A DNA stretch of 5,746 bases from Candidatus Competibacteraceae bacterium (lineage in GTDB: Bacteria; Pseudomonadota; Gammaproteobacteria; Competibacterales; Competibacteraceae): NCBI GenBank assembly GCA_020444985.1, contig JAGRHK010000129.1, positions 1 through 5,746 on the forward strand. Reading direction: 5' to 3'. The notes under the pieces were generated by a model. The model made no database searches. It was not told the origin of the DNA and was given only the letters and a program-made list of their open reading frames with translations. The position numbers were made by a program, and so were the translations under genes. Positions 5,125 to 5,746 of this stretch are shown here, in pieces (position 1 is the first letter of the stretch; the number at the start of each line of letters is the position of its first letter).

Positions 5125-5746
5125 ATGCTCAACGCGATGACTGATCTAATGGAACGGGGCTATATCCCTGACTGGTTGATCCGCATCGAGACTCGGCGTC
5201 GGTTGCGTGCGCAGATGATGCGGATGGGTAAAATGATGGGTGATGATCAGGCGCGGGAAGCGGCGCTGTCTCAATGGGAAGCGGAGTTGCGAAAAAATCC
5301 GCTCGCCCTGCATGGCAACCCTGCAAAGCAACGGTATGATGAAGCGCCCGTTGGCTTTTTTCAGAAAACCCTGGGACCACGCTTGAAATGCAGTTCCTGC
5401 TGGTGGCCCGAGGAAGTGACGGATCTGGAAACCGCTGAAGCCGCGATGTTAGCCCTGACTTGCGAACGCGCAGAACTGGGGTTTGATCAGGACATTCTGG
5501 AACTGGGCTGTGGCTGGGGGGCGTTGACCCTGTGGCTAGCGGAGTTTTATCCGGATTCGCGCATTGTGGCGGTGTCGAGTTCCAACGCACAGCGGGAATT
5601 TATCGAGATGCGTTGCCGGGAACGCGGTTTCGACCATGTGCAAGTTATCACGGTTGACAGGAACGATGTTTTCACCGATCGCCGCTTTGACCGGGTGCTG
5701 TCCGCAGCGATGTTCGAACCGATGCGCAACGATCAGGAACGGATGG
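5125..5746 (+). CDS. Class I SAM-dependent methyltransferase, cyclopropane-fatty-acid-synthase-like (3' end outside window)
   Basis: The 207 visible residues belong to the CFA-synthase-like methyltransferases, which usually methylate or cyclopropanate lipid-type substrates with S-adenosylmethionine. The N-terminus MLNAMTDLMERGYIPDWLIRIETRRRLRAQ is the family's leading helix. The region 71-95 corresponds to the HYxxP...LKYSCCYWP entry loop, ILELGCGWGALTLWLAE (124-140) is the SAM-binding motif I, and FDRVLSAAMFEPMRN (188-202) is the post-motif segment normally ending in MFEHMRN. ATG 5125 is chosen because TGGAAGG lies 6 nt upstream and the peptide matches the family start; the upstream in-frame ATG at 5050 has no close ribosome-binding site. 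Several usually conserved positions differ: His to Arg before YD (70), Tyr-Ser-Cys to Cys-Ser-Ser (89-91) and Glu-His to Glu-Pro (198-199). It could be a diverged enzyme or a decaying copy. The C-terminal third is missing because the window ends. Confidence 0.88.
   Translation, partial: MLNAMTDLMERGYIPDWLIRIETRRRLRAQMMRMGKMMGDDQAREAALSQWEAELRKNPLALHGNPAKQRYDEAPVGFFQKTLGPRLKCSSCWWPEEVTDLETAEAAMLALTCERAELGFDQDILELGCGWGALTLWLAEFYPDSRIVAVSSSNAQREFIEMRCRERGFDHVQVITVDRNDVFTDRRFDRVLSAAMFEPMRNDQERM

Noticed and set aside
5129..5590. Minus-strand 153-codon frame antisense to the methyltransferase
   Set aside because: Low-complexity Pro/Ser/His-rich translation without motifs; the opposite strand carries the clear methyltransferase signature.

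Overview
The window looks like chromosomal DNA of a gammaproteobacterium with moderate to high GC content. The reasons are an lpxK gene followed by the start of a YcaR/Trm112-like gene (the lpxK-ycaR order known from Enterobacteria and relatives), an exbB-exbD pair directly upstream of lpxK, and a RecJ that closely follows the E. coli protein from end to end. The species cannot be named from this sequence.

Layout. Positions 1-2243 hold a tightly packed minus-strand operon read right to left: exbB (GTG start), exbD (overlaps the end of exbB by 29 nt), lpxK (2 nt after exbD) and the first 11 codons of a ycaR-like gene, which runs off the left edge. It combines a proton-driven inner-membrane motor pair with the lipid A 4'-kinase. 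Positions 2244-2474 are an AT-richer divergent control region with a candidate promoter for each direction and a short inverted repeat over the exbB -35 box. Positions 2475-4190 are a complete recJ on the plus strand. Positions 4191-4694 hold a toxin-antitoxin locus of the VapB/MazE-AbrB plus PIN type: a promoter with a perfect 8-bp inverted repeat over its -10 box, an intact antitoxin gene, and an overlapping toxin gene that keeps only its N-terminal PIN motif before the reading diverges and stops, so the toxin appears dead. Positions 4637-4975 encode, on the minus strand, a small three- or four-helix membrane protein resembling DUF1475. From 5125 to the right edge runs the start of a class I SAM-dependent methyltransferase of the cyclopropane-fatty-acid-synthase-like group, transcribed away from the membrane protein. 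Its SAM-binding glycine loop is intact, but several residues usually invariant in the family are changed.

The left two thirds are ordinary housekeeping genes. The right third (about 4200 onward) is the accessory part and carries the more unusual signals: a broken toxin next to a preserved antitoxin and operator, and a methyltransferase with an altered active site. I did not find convincing evidence of a wholly new biological system. No RNA genes, CRISPR arrays or complete mobile elements were seen.
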